From Burkholderia cepacia (GTDB lineage: Bacteria > Pseudomonadota > Gammaproteobacteria > Burkholderiales > Burkholderiaceae), in the NCBI RefSeq assembly GCF_029962485.1, contig NZ_CP073637.1, forward strand, positions 1,550,001 to 1,614,000: a stretch of 64,000 nt of DNA. Direction: 5' to 3'. The translations under genes and the position numbers were made by a program. Shown one piece after another: positions 11,251-21,513 of the stretch. Positions within the stretch are counted from its first letter, which is position 1. The number at the start of each line of letters is the position of its first letter. The notes beneath the pieces are model-generated. The model worked only from the letters and a program-made list of their open reading frames with translations, did no database searches and was not told the DNA's origin.

Positions 11251-11262
11251 GATGGTTCGGAA

Positions 11263-11466
11263 TCAACGGTAAACGGCAAGACTCAGTCCGCCGCAAATGC
11301 AGACGAGAAGGCAGGCCCGGAACAGCGACGGGTGCCAGACGAGACGGTAGAGGCCCGTATAGGCGAGCAGGCGGTCGACGGCCCAGGTCGCGAGCGCGCC
11401 CAGGACGAACATCAGCACCACCGTCGGCATGTAGGCATCGAGAATGGCGATTTCACGCGGCATCAT
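11263..11466 (-). CDS. DUF1656 (AaeX-like) small inner-membrane protein
   Basis: A 67-residue protein MMPREIAILDAYMPTVVLMF with two hydrophobic segments (about 13-30 and 47-64). This is the size and context of AaeX/DUF1656 peptides encoded between the pump and adaptor genes. Its first ATG overlaps the stop of the upstream FUSC gene by 4 bases (ATGA), which supports translational coupling and this start. Its function within the complex is not established for the family. Confidence 0.88.
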   Translation of the reverse strand: MMPREIAILDAYMPTVVLMFVLGALATWAVDRLLAYTGLYRLVWHPSLFRACLLVCICGGLSLAVYR

Positions 11467-13667
11467 GACGAGGCTCCTGGTTGGGGACGCACGGGGCGGT
11501 TGCGGTTGAGCGGCTCGAGCGGCGATTCCGGATCGAGCAGCGCGGTACGCACGAAATGCAGGTGGCTCAGGATGCGCTGCAACCGGTGGCGCTCCTCGCG
11601 CGACGGCTCGAACGCGTCGAGCGTCTGCCGCGTCGCGTCGATCGCCGCATTGGTCGCGGCGAGCGTCGCGTCGAAACGCGCGGCGTTCGGCTTCGTGAAC
11701 AGCGCGGCAAGCGCGGTGCGCATCGTCTCGATCGCGCGACGCCACGGCATCGCCGGCGCATAGCGCGGGTCGGGCGGCAGCGTCGCCAGTTCGTGGCGCA
11801 GGTCGATCGTCGCGTTGCCGGCTTCGAGCACCGCGAACATCCAGCGCAATGCGTCGCGCTGCACGTCGGGCTGGTCGGCCGACAGCGTGTGCGCTTGGTA
11901 CATCAGGTCGCGCGCGCCGCTCTCGAAGCGCGTGCGCAAGCCGGCGAGCCTTGCATGGCCGGCCGCGACGGCCTGATGGCGGAGGTCGGCGAACAGCCGC
12001 TTCTTGAGCCACGGCGCGGTCGGCGGGAACAGCACCGCGAACGCGATCGCCGACACCAGCATCGACAGTACGAGTGCGAGCGCATCGTTCATGAAGCCGG
12101 TCGGGTCGTAGTGCGTGATGCTGTCCGGGCCCGCGAGGAAGCAGAAGAAGATCAGGTAGCCCATCCCGTAGCCGGCGAGCTTCGGTTTCAGCGTCATGTA
12201 GATGCCGATCGCGAGCAGCGGTGCGAGCGCGACGCACAGCAGCGGGAAGCCGTCGATGTGCGGATAGATGCCGAACGTCAGCAGGAAGCCCGTGCAGACG
12301 GCGAGCGCCGTGCCCATGCCCATCTGCGCGGACATCGCGGTCGGACGCGGCGTCGACGACGCGAGCGCGCAGGTGGCCGCTGCCGTCAGCGTGAGCGTCA
12401 CGCCGCTCGGCCATGCGGTCTCGATCCAGAACCAGCCGAGCACGAGGATCACGGTCGCGGTGCGGATCGCCGCGATCACCATCGCGGTCATGTTGGTGCG
12501 CGGCTCGTAGCGTTCGATCCAGCGTTCGCGCTCGTGCGTCGCGGTCGACAGCGATGCGTAGGTCGCCGCGTACTCGTGCAGGTCGGTGATGAAACGGTAC
12601 AGCAGCTCGGCGGCCGTATCGAAGTCGAGCAGCGGAAAGTCCGGCTGCGTTTCGAGCGCCGCGCGCGTCGCACGGATGCGGCGCGGCAGCGCGTCGCGCC
12701 ACGCGAGCAGTTGCTCGGCCGCGTGGCCCGCGTCGGTCGACGTGCGCACGGGTTCGCCGGCGTGCGTCAGCAGCAGCGGCGCGATTTCGCGGAAGTACGG
12801 CTCGATCGCATCGATCGCGGCCTGCGCGCCGGCCGCATGCAGCCGGTTCATCAGCTGGTGCAGCGCATGGAAGCGGCTCGACGCGCTCATGAACTCGCTG
12901 TTCAGCCGCGCGAGGCGGCCGCTGCGCATCCGCGTGTCCGGATCCTCGAACACGGCCATGCTGCGCGCGGCTTCGAACCCGACCACATCGGCGACGAAGC
13001 GCGTATGGATGGTTTCGATATGCGCGCGGTCGAGCGTGCCCGACAGCGCCGACGCGACGTAGTCGACGAAGCTGCCGAAGCGCTTGCGCACCGTCGTGCG
13101 CATCTGCTCGCCGGTGGTCTGCGGAAACACGAGCGCGCTGACCACGCCGGCCGACACGATCCCGACCATGATTTCGGCCACGCGCGTCATCGCGCTCATG
13201 AACGCGCCGTCCGGGTGCTGCGAAGCGGGCAGCCCGATCAACGCGGTCGTGTAGCCGGCCAGCAGGAAGCCGTAGCTGCGGAAGTTGCGGTTGCGTGCGG
13301 CGCCGGCCGTGCACAGCGCGACCCACAGCGCGACGGCCAGCAGGAACAGCTGCGGCTGCTGCGGGAACAGCCCGACGAACGTGAGCGTCGCGATGAGCCC
13401 GAAGATCGTGCCGGCAACGCGGTAGAAGCTCTTTGCGAGCACCGCGCCGCTTTGCGGCTGCATCACGATGAACACCGTCGTCATCGCCGTTTTCGGCGCG
13501 GGCAGGTCGAGCCGCATCGACACGCCGGTCGCGATGAACGCGGCGAGCAGCGCCTTGAACAGGTAGAGCCACGCGGCGCCGTCGGTGCGGGCCCAGTCGC
13601 CGAATGCGGCGGTCCAGGCCGCGAACGGACCGCCGGCGGGTGTGGAAGCGGGGGAAGAGGCGGACAT
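11463..13667 (-). CDS. FUSC-family (AaeB/fusaric acid resistance) inner-membrane efflux pump
   Basis: A 734-residue transporter of the aromatic acid exporter/FUSC type with two hydrophobic bundles (roughly 30-190 and 390-530), each followed by a long helical cytoplasmic part. Motifs visible include KTAMTTVFIVMQPQSGAVLAKS and RIxAT-like segments (YRVAGTIFGLIATLTFVGLF) typical of the family. Relatives export p-hydroxybenzoate or fusaric acid; the substrate here is inferred. It lies 15 bases downstream of the outer-membrane factor gene and overlaps the DUF1656 gene. Confidence 0.9.
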   Translation of the reverse strand: MSASSPASTPAGGPFAAWTAAFGDWARTDGAAWLYLFKALLAAFIATGVSMRLDLPAPKTAMTTVFIVMQPQSGAVLAKSFYRVAGTIFGLIATLTFVGLFPQQPQLFLLAVALWVALCTAGAARNRNFRSYGFLLAGYTTALIGLPASQHPDGAFMSAMTRVAEIMVGIVSAGVVSALVFPQTTGEQMRTTVRKRFGSFVDYVASALSGTLDRAHIETIHTRFVADVVGFEAARSMAVFEDPDTRMRSGRLARLNSEFMSASSRFHALHQLMNRLHAAGAQAAIDAIEPYFREIAPLLLTHAGEPVRTSTDAGHAAEQLLAWRDALPRRIRATRAALETQPDFPLLDFDTAAELLYRFITDLHEYAATYASLSTATHERERWIERYEPRTNMTAMVIAAIRTATVILVLGWFWIETAWPSGVTLTLTAAATCALASSTPRPTAMSAQMGMGTALAVCTGFLLTFGIYPHIDGFPLLCVALAPLLAIGIYMTLKPKLAGYGMGYLIFFCFLAGPDSITHYDPTGFMNDALALVLSMLVSAIAFAVLFPPTAPWLKKRLFADLRHQAVAAGHARLAGLRTRFESGARDLMYQAHTLSADQPDVQRDALRWMFAVLEAGNATIDLRHELATLPPDPRYAPAMPWRRAIETMRTALAALFTKPNAARFDATLAATNAAIDATRQTLDAFEPSREERHRLQRILSHLHFVRTALLDPESPLEPLNRNRPVRPQPGASS

Positions 13668-13682
13668 GGCAGGCGCTCCGCG

Positions 13683-15278
13683 TTACCGTGCGGCCGTCAC
13701 GCCGGACGCGCCGGTGGTCGCGACCCGCGCGGGCCGGTCGGCTGCCGCCACGGGCTTGGTGCCCGACGCGGCGGCCGGCGCAGCGGCGCCGATCGCCGTC
13801 TCGTCCTTTGACGGATGGCCGCCCCGCACGTCCGTGCCCGTCTCGACACCACCGCCGAGCGCGGCCATCAGCTGCGCATGCACGGCGAGGCGTTCCGCAT
13901 CGATGCGGGCGGCCGTCTCCTGCGCGCGCAGCAGCTGCTGTTGCGCGATCAGCACGTTCACGTAATCGGTCAGCCCGCGACGGAAGCCTTCGCGCGACAG
14001 CTGGTAGCTGCGGTCGTTGGCGGCCACCGAGCGCGCGGCGTCCTTCTTCTGCGTATCGAGCGAGCGGATCCGCACGACCTGGTCGGCGATGTCCTTGAGC
14101 GCGCCGACGATCGTCTGGTTGTAGTGCTCGACCGCCTGGTCGTAGCCCGCGTTCGCCGCGCCGAGCTGCGCACGCAGCCGGCCGCCTTCGAAGATCGGCA
14201 GCGACAGCGCGGGGCCGGCCGTCCAGCCGCCGTTCATCGCGCGCAGGAAGTCGGTGAACGGCGCGGTCACGCCGAAGCCGCCGACCGTCGCGAGCAGGTC
14301 GATGTTCGGGTAGAACGACGCCTTCGCGACGTCAATGCCGCGTGCCTGCGCGTCGACTGTCCAGCGCGCAGCAACGACGTCGGGGCGGCGGCCGAGCAGG
14401 TCGGCCGGCATCGCCGACGGCAACCCGGCCGGCGCGTCGAGCGACAGCTGCGGCCGCTTGATCGTGTCGCCGGCGCCCGGGCCCTTGCCGGCCAGTGCGG
14501 CGAGCTGGTGGCGCGCGAGCTGGATCGCTTCTTCGTAGCTGTCGATCTGGCGCTCGTAGTCGGGCAGCGTCGATTCCGCCTGGCTCACTTCGAGCTGCGT
14601 GCCGAGGCCGGCCTGCAGCCGCTTGCGCGCGAGATCGGCGAGCGAACGCTGGCGTTCGAACGTTTCATGCGCGAGGTCGAGCAGCGCGTAGTTCATCGAC
14701 ATGCCGATATAGGCGCGCACGACGTTGACTTCGAGTTCGAGCTTCGCCGCACGCGCGTCGGCGGCGGTCGCATGCGCGGTGTCGAGCGCGCGTTCGGTCG
14801 CGTTCTTGTCCTTGCCCCACAGGTCGAGGTGGTACGACAGGCCGAGCGTGCCGGTGTTGTTCCAGGTGTCGGTGTTCGCGAGCGGGCCGGGGCCGTAGTA
14901 CACGTTGTCCGGCCAGTGCTGGCGCATCAGCGAGAGGTTGCCGTTGATCTGCGGCAATTCGGCCGAGCGGGCCACGCGCGCCATCGCCTGCGCTTCGCGC
15001 ACGCGGGCCTCGGCGGCCGCGAGGGTCGGGTTGCCGGCCTGGGCGGCAGCGATCCACGTGTCGAGCTGCGGATCGCGATAGGCACGCCACCAGTCGGCCG
15101 CGGGCCAGCCCGCGTCACGGTCGGCCGCGCGGATCGCGGCGCCGGCATCGAGCGCGTTCGCCTCGATACGGGCCGATTGGGGCTTGTTGTTGTCGCCCAT
15201 GCTCGCGCATCCGGCCATTATTAATGAGACTGCAAGAACCGCCAGTGCGAGCGTCCCTTTTGTCGCCGGAGACTGCAC
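13683..15278 (-). CDS. outer-membrane efflux lipoprotein (NodT/OprM family)
   Basis: TolC-like outer-membrane channel of the tripartite pump. With a GTG start at 15278 the protein has 531 residues, a signal peptide ending in the lipobox LIMAGC (acylated Cys24), and two outer membrane efflux protein repeats. These contain WWRAYRDPQLDTWIAAAQAGNP, the QINGNLSL segment and the C-terminal NVLIAQQQLLRAQE. The GTG is preceded at good distance by AAAGGGAG. The frame opens upstream to 15359, but the signal peptide would then be internal. It is the first gene of the four-gene efflux operon. Confidence 0.9.
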   Translation of the reverse strand: MQSPATKGTLALAVLAVSLIMAGCASMGDNNKPQSARIEANALDAGAAIRAADRDAGWPAADWWRAYRDPQLDTWIAAAQAGNPTLAAAEARVREAQAMARVARSAELPQINGNLSLMRQHWPDNVYYGPGPLANTDTWNNTGTLGLSYHLDLWGKDKNATERALDTAHATAADARAAKLELEVNVVRAYIGMSMNYALLDLAHETFERQRSLADLARKRLQAGLGTQLEVSQAESTLPDYERQIDSYEEAIQLARHQLAALAGKGPGAGDTIKRPQLSLDAPAGLPSAMPADLLGRRPDVVAARWTVDAQARGIDVAKASFYPNIDLLATVGGFGVTAPFTDFLRAMNGGWTAGPALSLPIFEGGRLRAQLGAANAGYDQAVEHYNQTIVGALKDIADQVVRIRSLDTQKKDAARSVAANDRSYQLSREGFRRGLTDYVNVLIAQQQLLRAQETAARIDAERLAVHAQLMAALGGGVETGTDVRGGHPSKDETAIGAAAPAAASGTKPVAAADRPARVATTGASGVTAAR

Positions 15279-15435
15279 GATTTTCTCCCTTTCGGATATA
15301 GATGAGTCGGATGCGATTATATTTTTCAGTGATTCCTGAATAAATGGACAACGGTGCAAGTCATTTTTACGAATCCTGAGATAATATTTGTTGGCCCCTG
15401 TGCAACAATCCCTCCGGATTCACACGGGTAATGGG

Positions 15436-16377
15436 ATGGATACGTTACAAAACATGCGGGTGTTCGTCCGCGTGGTCGACGCGGGAAGCTTTACCGCGGC
15501 CGCCCAGCAGATGAATTCGACCACCGCCTACGCGTCGCGCGCGGTCTCGGATCTCGAGGCGCACCTGCGCACGCGTCTCCTGAACCGCACGACGCGCCGG
15601 ATCGCGCTGACCGAAGCCGGCGAGCGCTACCTGCAACGCTGCGAGCAGATCCTGGCGTACGTCGACCAGGCCGAAGCCGAGGCCGGCGACGCGCACGCGC
15701 GCCCGTCGGGCAAGCTGAAGGTCCATTGCTTCACGAGCCTCGGCCAGCACTACCTGGTGCCGGCGATCGCGCGCTACCGCGAGCGCTATCCGGACGTGCA
15801 CGTCGAGCTGACGCTCGCGCAGCGGATGCCCGACCTGCTCGACGAGGGGTACGACGTCGCGATCGTCGTCGGCCGCGACCTGCCCGATTCGGGGCTCGTG
15901 TCGCAGCGGCTCGGCGAGAGCTACAGCGTCGTCTGTGCATCGCCCGGCTACGTCGAGGCGCATGGCGTGCCGCAGCGGCCGGCCGATCTCGCTCAGCATG
16001 TGTGCCTCGGGATGGTCGCGCCGGGTTTTCACTTCGATGAATGGGCGCTGGCGGGGCCGAACGGCGACGAGGTCGTCCCGATCACGGCGCCGCCGTTCCG
16101 CGTGAACGTCGCCGAGGCGCTCGCGGTGGCCGTGCGGGAAGGGATGGGGGTCGGCGGGTTGCCGCTCTATTCGGCGATCGGCTGGTTGCGTAGCGGACAC
16201 ATCGTGCGCGTGATGCCGGAGTACCGGTCGCACGTGATGAACATCTACGCACTGTATCCGTCGCGCCAGTACCTCGATGCGAAAATTCGCACCTGGGTCG
16301 ATTTCCTGCGCGACGAACTGCCGGCCACGCTCCAGGCCGACGAAGCCGCGCTCGAGCGGTACACGCGTGCGACATGA
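15436..16377 (+). CDS. LysR-family transcriptional regulator (AaeR-like)
   Basis: A 313-residue LysR-type regulator with an N-terminal winged helix-turn-helix (MDTLQNMRVFVRVVDAGSFT, residues 1-60) and a periplasmic-binding-like effector domain (about 90-300). It diverges from the efflux operon over 157 bases that include an AT-rich stretch, the usual position of a regulator that controls the pump in response to its aromatic substrate. The ATG at 15436 was chosen over the upstream 15388 because it begins the conserved helix. The effector is unknown. Confidence 0.9.
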   Translation: MDTLQNMRVFVRVVDAGSFTAAAQQMNSTTAYASRAVSDLEAHLRTRLLNRTTRRIALTEAGERYLQRCEQILAYVDQAEAEAGDAHARPSGKLKVHCFTSLGQHYLVPAIARYRERYPDVHVELTLAQRMPDLLDEGYDVAIVVGRDLPDSGLVSQRLGESYSVVCASPGYVEAHGVPQRPADLAQHVCLGMVAPGFHFDEWALAGPNGDEVVPITAPPFRVNVAEALAVAVREGMGVGGLPLYSAIGWLRSGHIVRVMPEYRSHVMNIYALYPSRQYLDAKIRTWVDFLRDELPATLQADEAALERYTRAT

Positions 16378-16494
16378 CAGCGCGGTTGTCCGCAATCTGA
16401 CGAGATTTGTCCTTCACGCAACATTTTTTTACGAACGCGTGTCAGACAGTTTGATACTGTGGGAATTAACGAGATACGCAACCCCGGAGTAGCA

Positions 16495-16647
16495 ATGGAT
16501 ACGCACCTGATGATCGGCCTTGGCGTCCTGCTGGGCGCGGCCGCTGCCGCCGCGGCGACGCGCGACCTGCTGCGCGCGATGAAGGCGAAGGCGCAGATGA
16601 AGCCGGTTCCGGTCCGCGTGCGCGAGCCGCGCCGCCCCGGCCGCTGA
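16495..16647 (+). CDS. small membrane-anchored hypothetical protein (50 aa)
   Basis: MDTHLMIGLGVLLGAAAAAA begins a 50-residue product with one N-terminal hydrophobic helix (about 5-22) and a basic tail rich in Lys, Arg and Pro. A Shine-Dalgarno GGAG precedes the ATG by 6 bases and codon bias fits. No function can be assigned. It stands alone between the LysR gene and the convergent phosphoesterase gene. Confidence 0.6.
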   Translation: MDTHLMIGLGVLLGAAAAAAATRDLLRAMKAKAQMKPVPVRVREPRRPGR

Positions 16648-16705
16648 TCCTGCCGACACGCGTGGAGGCGGGAAGGTCGCGCAATGCGGCCTGGCGGGCC
16701 GGTGT

Positions 16706-17545
16706 TCAGCCGAGCTCGACGACCTTGTCCCACGCGAATGCGGTGTTTTCCCGTTCGCCGGTACGCCGGTGGATGTAGCCGCGCGGGTTGCACACCACGC
16801 GCGTGCCGCCGTCCGCAACGTAGTCGAATGACGTATGGGTGTGGCCGTGGAGCCACAGATCCACGGGCGGCCGCACCAGTTCCGCCATGTCCGTCACGAA
16901 CCCCGCCGAAGCGAGATCTTCCGCATAGCGTTCCGCCAGCGAGTGCCGGTGCGGCGCATGATGGGTGACGACGATCGTCTTGCCCGCGAACGGCGTCGCG
17001 AGTTGCGTTTCCAGCCACTTGCGGCTTTGCCGGTGCAGCGCGATCGCGTCGGCCGGCGAGAAATCCCGTTCGGCAGCGCCCGGCGTACCCGGCGCCGCAT
17101 GCAGCGCCGCGTCGTGCGGCCAGGTCACCTGGATCAATCCCTTGAAATCGAGCATCACGCGCAGCGCGGCGTCGATCGCGCCGGCCATGCTGGCTTCGTC
17201 GTGGCCGAACAGCGAAAAATCGGCCCAGAGCGTCGTGCCGAGCACGCGGAAGCGCTGCTCGGGATCGATGTACACGCCGTTGTTCAGGTAATGCACGTTG
17301 TCGAGCGTGTGCGCCGCGTCGCGCATCGCCGTTTCCAGTGCGCCGAATTCCCCGTCGTAGTACTCGTGGTTGCCCGGCACGTAGACCACCGGTACGGCCG
17401 GGTCGAACGTTTCGGCGGCCCAGCGCAGGCCTTCCGCGTGATTGTGGATGTCGCCGGCCAGCACGACGAGATCCGCGTCGGCATGCGCGATCACGTCGGG
17501 CTGATTGCTTTCGAGGTGCAGGTCGGACAGGACGCGGATTTTCAC
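16706..17545 (-). CDS. calcineurin-like metallophosphoesterase
   Basis: A 279-residue predicted cytosolic metallophosphoesterase. The dimetal motifs are in order: DLHLE (9-13), VLAGDIHNH, GNHEYYDG, VTHHAPHRHS and the terminal HGHTH. No signal peptide is visible. The substrate (nucleotide, phosphodiester or phosphoprotein) cannot be told from sequence. It lies 25 bases downstream of the FAD dehydrogenase gene, so the two could share a transcript. Confidence 0.9.
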   Translation of the reverse strand: MKIRVLSDLHLESNQPDVIAHADADLVVLAGDIHNHAEGLRWAAETFDPAVPVVYVPGNHEYYDGEFGALETAMRDAAHTLDNVHYLNNGVYIDPEQRFRVLGTTLWADFSLFGHDEASMAGAIDAALRVMLDFKGLIQVTWPHDAALHAAPGTPGAAERDFSPADAIALHRQSRKWLETQLATPFAGKTIVVTHHAPHRHSLAERYAEDLASAGFVTDMAELVRPPVDLWLHGHTHTSFDYVADGGTRVVCNPRGYIHRRTGERENTAFAWDKVVELG

Positions 17546-17570
17546 GGGCGGGGCTCCGGAGTAGGCGGCT

Positions 17571-18995
17571 TCAGCGCAGGACCTTGCCGGGATTCATCAG
17601 GCCGCGCGGGTCGAGCGCGGACTTCAGCGTGCGCATCAGCGTCGTTTCGACCGGCGACTTGTAGCGCTGCGCGTCGTCGATTTTCAGCTGTCCGATCCCG
17701 TGCTCCGCGCTGATCGTGCCGTGGTGGCGGTGCACGTTGTCGTAGACGATCCGGTTGATCGGCGCCTGGAACGCCGCGAGGAACGCCTTCGCATCGCCGC
17801 CTTCGGGCATCTGCACGTTGTAGTGGAGGTTGCCGTCGCCGAGGTGGCCGAACGTGACCATCCGCGCGCCCGGCGCGGCCTGCTGGATCGCCGAGTCGGT
17901 CTCGTCGATGAAGCGCGCGACCGACGAGATCGGCACCGCGATGTCGTGCTTGATGTTGAGCCCCTCGTCGGCCTGCGCGAGCGGGATGTGCTCGCGCAGA
18001 TCCCAGAATGCGCGCGACTGCGCGAGATTCTCCGCAACCACGGCGTCGACCACGAGCCCGGCCTCGAACGCTTCTTCCATCAGTTTCTCGAACAGCGCGC
18101 GCGCATGCGCTTCGCTTTCGTTGTCGGACAGTTCGAGCAGCACCGTCTGCGCATGCGTCTGCGCGAACGGGTAGCGCAGTTGCGGGTAGTGCTTGCCGAC
18201 CAGCTGCATGCAGAAATCCGACATCAGCTCGAAGCCGGTCAGGAGCGGCCCGGCCGCGCGCTGCGCGAGCGCGAGGAAATCGAGCGCCGCGTGCGGCGAT
18301 TCGAGTGCGGCGAGTGCCGTGACCTGCGCGGCCGGCAGCGGATGCAGCTTCATCACGGCCGCCGTGATGATCCCGAGCGTGCCTTCCGCGCCGATGAACA
18401 GGTCGCGCAGGTCGTAGCCCGTGTTGTCCTTGCGCAGTCCGCGCAGGCCGTCCCAGATTTCACCCTGCGGCGTCACGACCTCGAGCCCGAGGCACAGCTC
18501 GCGCGCGTTGCCGTAGCGCAGCACCGCGGTGCCGCCCGCATTGGTCGACAGGTTGCCGCCGATCGTGCAGCTGCCTTCCGCCGCGAGGCTCAGCGCGAAC
18601 AGCCGGTCGCCTTCGCGGGCGCGCGCCTGCACGTCGGCGAGAATCACGCCGGCTTCGACGGTGATCGTGTTGTTGTGCGGATCGAGCGCACGCACGCGAT
18701 TCAGGCGCGCGACGCTCAGCACGGCCTGGCTGCCGCTCGCGTCGGGCGTGGCGCCACCGGCGAGGCCCGTGTTGCCGCCTTGCGGCACGAGTGCGACGCC
18801 GTGCGTGTTGGCCAGCTTCACGAGCGCGGCGACTTCGGCCGTGTTCGCGGGCTTCAGCACCGCGCACGCGGTGCCCTTGTAGCGGCGGCGCCAGTCGGTC
18901 AGGAACGGTTCGGTATCGTGCGGATCGGTCAGCACGTAGTCGGCGCCGATCGCGTCGCGGCACGCGGAAACGAAAGCTTCGGAGGACATCATCAC
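17571..18995 (-). CDS. FAD-binding 2-hydroxyacid dehydrogenase (GlcD / D-2-hydroxyglutarate dehydrogenase type)
   Basis: A 474-residue flavoprotein of the PCMH/VAO family. The FAD pyrophosphate-binding stretch PQGGNTGLAGGATPD lies near residue 90, followed by the typical GNLSTNAGG and GAEGTLGIITAA motifs. The C-terminal FAD-oxidase domain ends with FGHLGDGNLHYNVQMP and SAEHGIGQLK. Family members oxidise D-lactate, glycolate or D-2-hydroxyglutarate; the last fits a stand-alone single subunit best, but this is inference. MMMSSEAFVS offers three consecutive start ATGs. Confidence 0.88.
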   Translation of the reverse strand: MMMSSEAFVSACRDAIGADYVLTDPHDTEPFLTDWRRRYKGTACAVLKPANTAEVAALVKLANTHGVALVPQGGNTGLAGGATPDASGSQAVLSVARLNRVRALDPHNNTITVEAGVILADVQARAREGDRLFALSLAAEGSCTIGGNLSTNAGGTAVLRYGNARELCLGLEVVTPQGEIWDGLRGLRKDNTGYDLRDLFIGAEGTLGIITAAVMKLHPLPAAQVTALAALESPHAALDFLALAQRAAGPLLTGFELMSDFCMQLVGKHYPQLRYPFAQTHAQTVLLELSDNESEAHARALFEKLMEEAFEAGLVVDAVVAENLAQSRAFWDLREHIPLAQADEGLNIKHDIAVPISSVARFIDETDSAIQQAAPGARMVTFGHLGDGNLHYNVQMPEGGDAKAFLAAFQAPINRIVYDNVHRHHGTISAEHGIGQLKIDDAQRYKSPVETTLMRTLKSALDPRGLMNPGKVLR

Positions 18996-19010
18996 CTTGT
19001 CGCGTAAGGG

Positions 19011-20023
<1,013 letters not shown>

Positions 20024-20165
20024 CTACGGAGCCGCGTGCGGCCGCGCGCGTGCCCGGTGCAGTCGGCCCCTGCTGGAATCGAGCGGCTATTATAGGGGCT
20101 GAAGCCGTCGCGCAGCGCGGCGGCGGCGCGCCGTGAGGCGCGCGGCATCAAGAAGGAGAAGTCGT

Positions 20166-21497
20166 TTGCCGAAGTTGAGCGTCGATCTCGACACCCTCAA
20201 GCGCCTCGCGCAGTTCGCGGCCCGGCGCAGCGCCGAGGATCGCATCCCGCAAGTGGCGGGCAGCCTGACCTTCACGACGATGCTGGCGCTCGTGCCGCTC
20301 GTGACGGTCGCGTTCGCGCTGTTCACCGCGTTCCCGATGTTCGCGTCGTTCCAGATCTCGCTGCAGGGGTTCCTCGCGGATCACCTGATGCCCGCGCAGT
20401 TCAACATCCAGATCTTCAAGTACCTGAACCAGTTTGCGTCGAAGGCGAAGGGGCTGACGACGGCAGGCCTGATCGTGCTGGTCGTCACGTCGGTGATGAC
20501 GATGATGACGATCGAATCGGCGTTCAACCTGATCTGGCGCGTGCGCAAGCCGCGGCCGTTCGCGCAGCGCGTGCTCGCGTACTGGGCGTTGATCACGCTT
20601 GGGCCCTTGCTGTTCGGCGTGAGCCTGTCGATCTCGTCCTACCTGTTTACGCAGTCGCTTGCGTTCACCGGTGCCGGGCCGTCCACGTCGATCGTCGAGT
20701 GGCTGCTCGCGCTCGCGTCGCTGCCGCTGACGGTGCTGGCGTTCACGCTGATGTACGTGTACCTGCCGAACTGCGCGGTCGCGTGGCGCGACGCGGTGAT
20801 CGGCGGGTTGTTCGCGGCCATCGCGTTCGAGCTCGCGAAGCGCGGCTTCGGCTACTACGTGCGGCGCATTCCGACCTATACGGCCGTTTATGGCGCGTTC
20901 GCGGCGCTGCCGGTGTTCCTGCTGTGGGTGTACCTGAGCTGGTTCATCGCGCTGCTCGGCGCGATGGTGGCCTCGGCGCTGCCCGCGATCCGTGTCGGCC
21001 AGTTCCACCGCATCCACTATCCGGGCAGCGACCTGCTCGACGCGCTCGAGCTGCTCGCGCGGCTGGCCGAAGCGCGCGCGGCCGGCAAGCGCGGCCATAC
21101 GGCGATGCGGCTTGCGACCATGTTGCGCTGCGACATGGAAACCGCGCAGCGGTTGCTGACGACAATGGAGGAGCGGGAATGGATTGCGCGGCTCGACGGC
21201 GGCGGTGAAACCACGCCGCGCTACATCCTGCTCGCGAACCCGGAGCAGTTGACGCTCGCGCAACTGTTCGACGTGCTGGTGATCGACCGCACGGAGCTGA
21301 CCTACCAGCTGCAGCGCCGCCGCAGCCACGTCGAAGGCGCGGCGCTGCTCGCGGTGCTGTCGAGCGACCGGTTCGACGTGACGCTCGCGTCGTTGATCGC
21401 CGCGCACCGGCTCGCAGGCGCACAGACGGCAGACATCCCCGGGCAGGCGCCCGACGGCGTGCCCGACCCGCACGCGCGGCCGCCGCGGCCTGCGTGA
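20166..21497 (+). CDS. YihY/BrkB-family inner-membrane protein with C-terminal winged-helix region
   Basis: A 443-residue protein with six membrane helices (about 35-270) and the YihY signatures AGSLTFTTMLALVPL and PVFLLWVYLSWFIALLG. It was once annotated as RNase BN, a role since withdrawn for the E. coli homologue. The C-terminal third (about 315-410) looks like a winged-helix domain (MRLATMLRCDMETAQRLLTTM). The start is taken as TTG at 20166, placed 8 bases after AAGGAG; an in-frame ATG at 20133 would put this Shine-Dalgarno inside the gene. It diverges from wrbA. Confidence 0.88.
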   Translation: MPKLSVDLDTLKRLAQFAARRSAEDRIPQVAGSLTFTTMLALVPLVTVAFALFTAFPMFASFQISLQGFLADHLMPAQFNIQIFKYLNQFASKAKGLTTAGLIVLVVTSVMTMMTIESAFNLIWRVRKPRPFAQRVLAYWALITLGPLLFGVSLSISSYLFTQSLAFTGAGPSTSIVEWLLALASLPLTVLAFTLMYVYLPNCAVAWRDAVIGGLFAAIAFELAKRGFGYYVRRIPTYTAVYGAFAALPVFLLWVYLSWFIALLGAMVASALPAIRVGQFHRIHYPGSDLLDALELLARLAEARAAGKRGHTAMRLATMLRCDMETAQRLLTTMEEREWIARLDGGGETTPRYILLANPEQLTLAQLFDVLVIDRTELTYQLQRRRSHVEGAALLAVLSSDRFDVTLASLIAAHRLAGAQTADIPGQAPDGVPDPHARPPRPA

Positions 21498-21513
21498 AGG
21501 CGGAGCCCGGCGG

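Noticed and set aside
11481..13811. 776-codon plus-strand frame across the FUSC pump gene
   Set aside because: Arg-rich shadow of the minus-strand pump gene, which has clear family motifs and operon overlaps.
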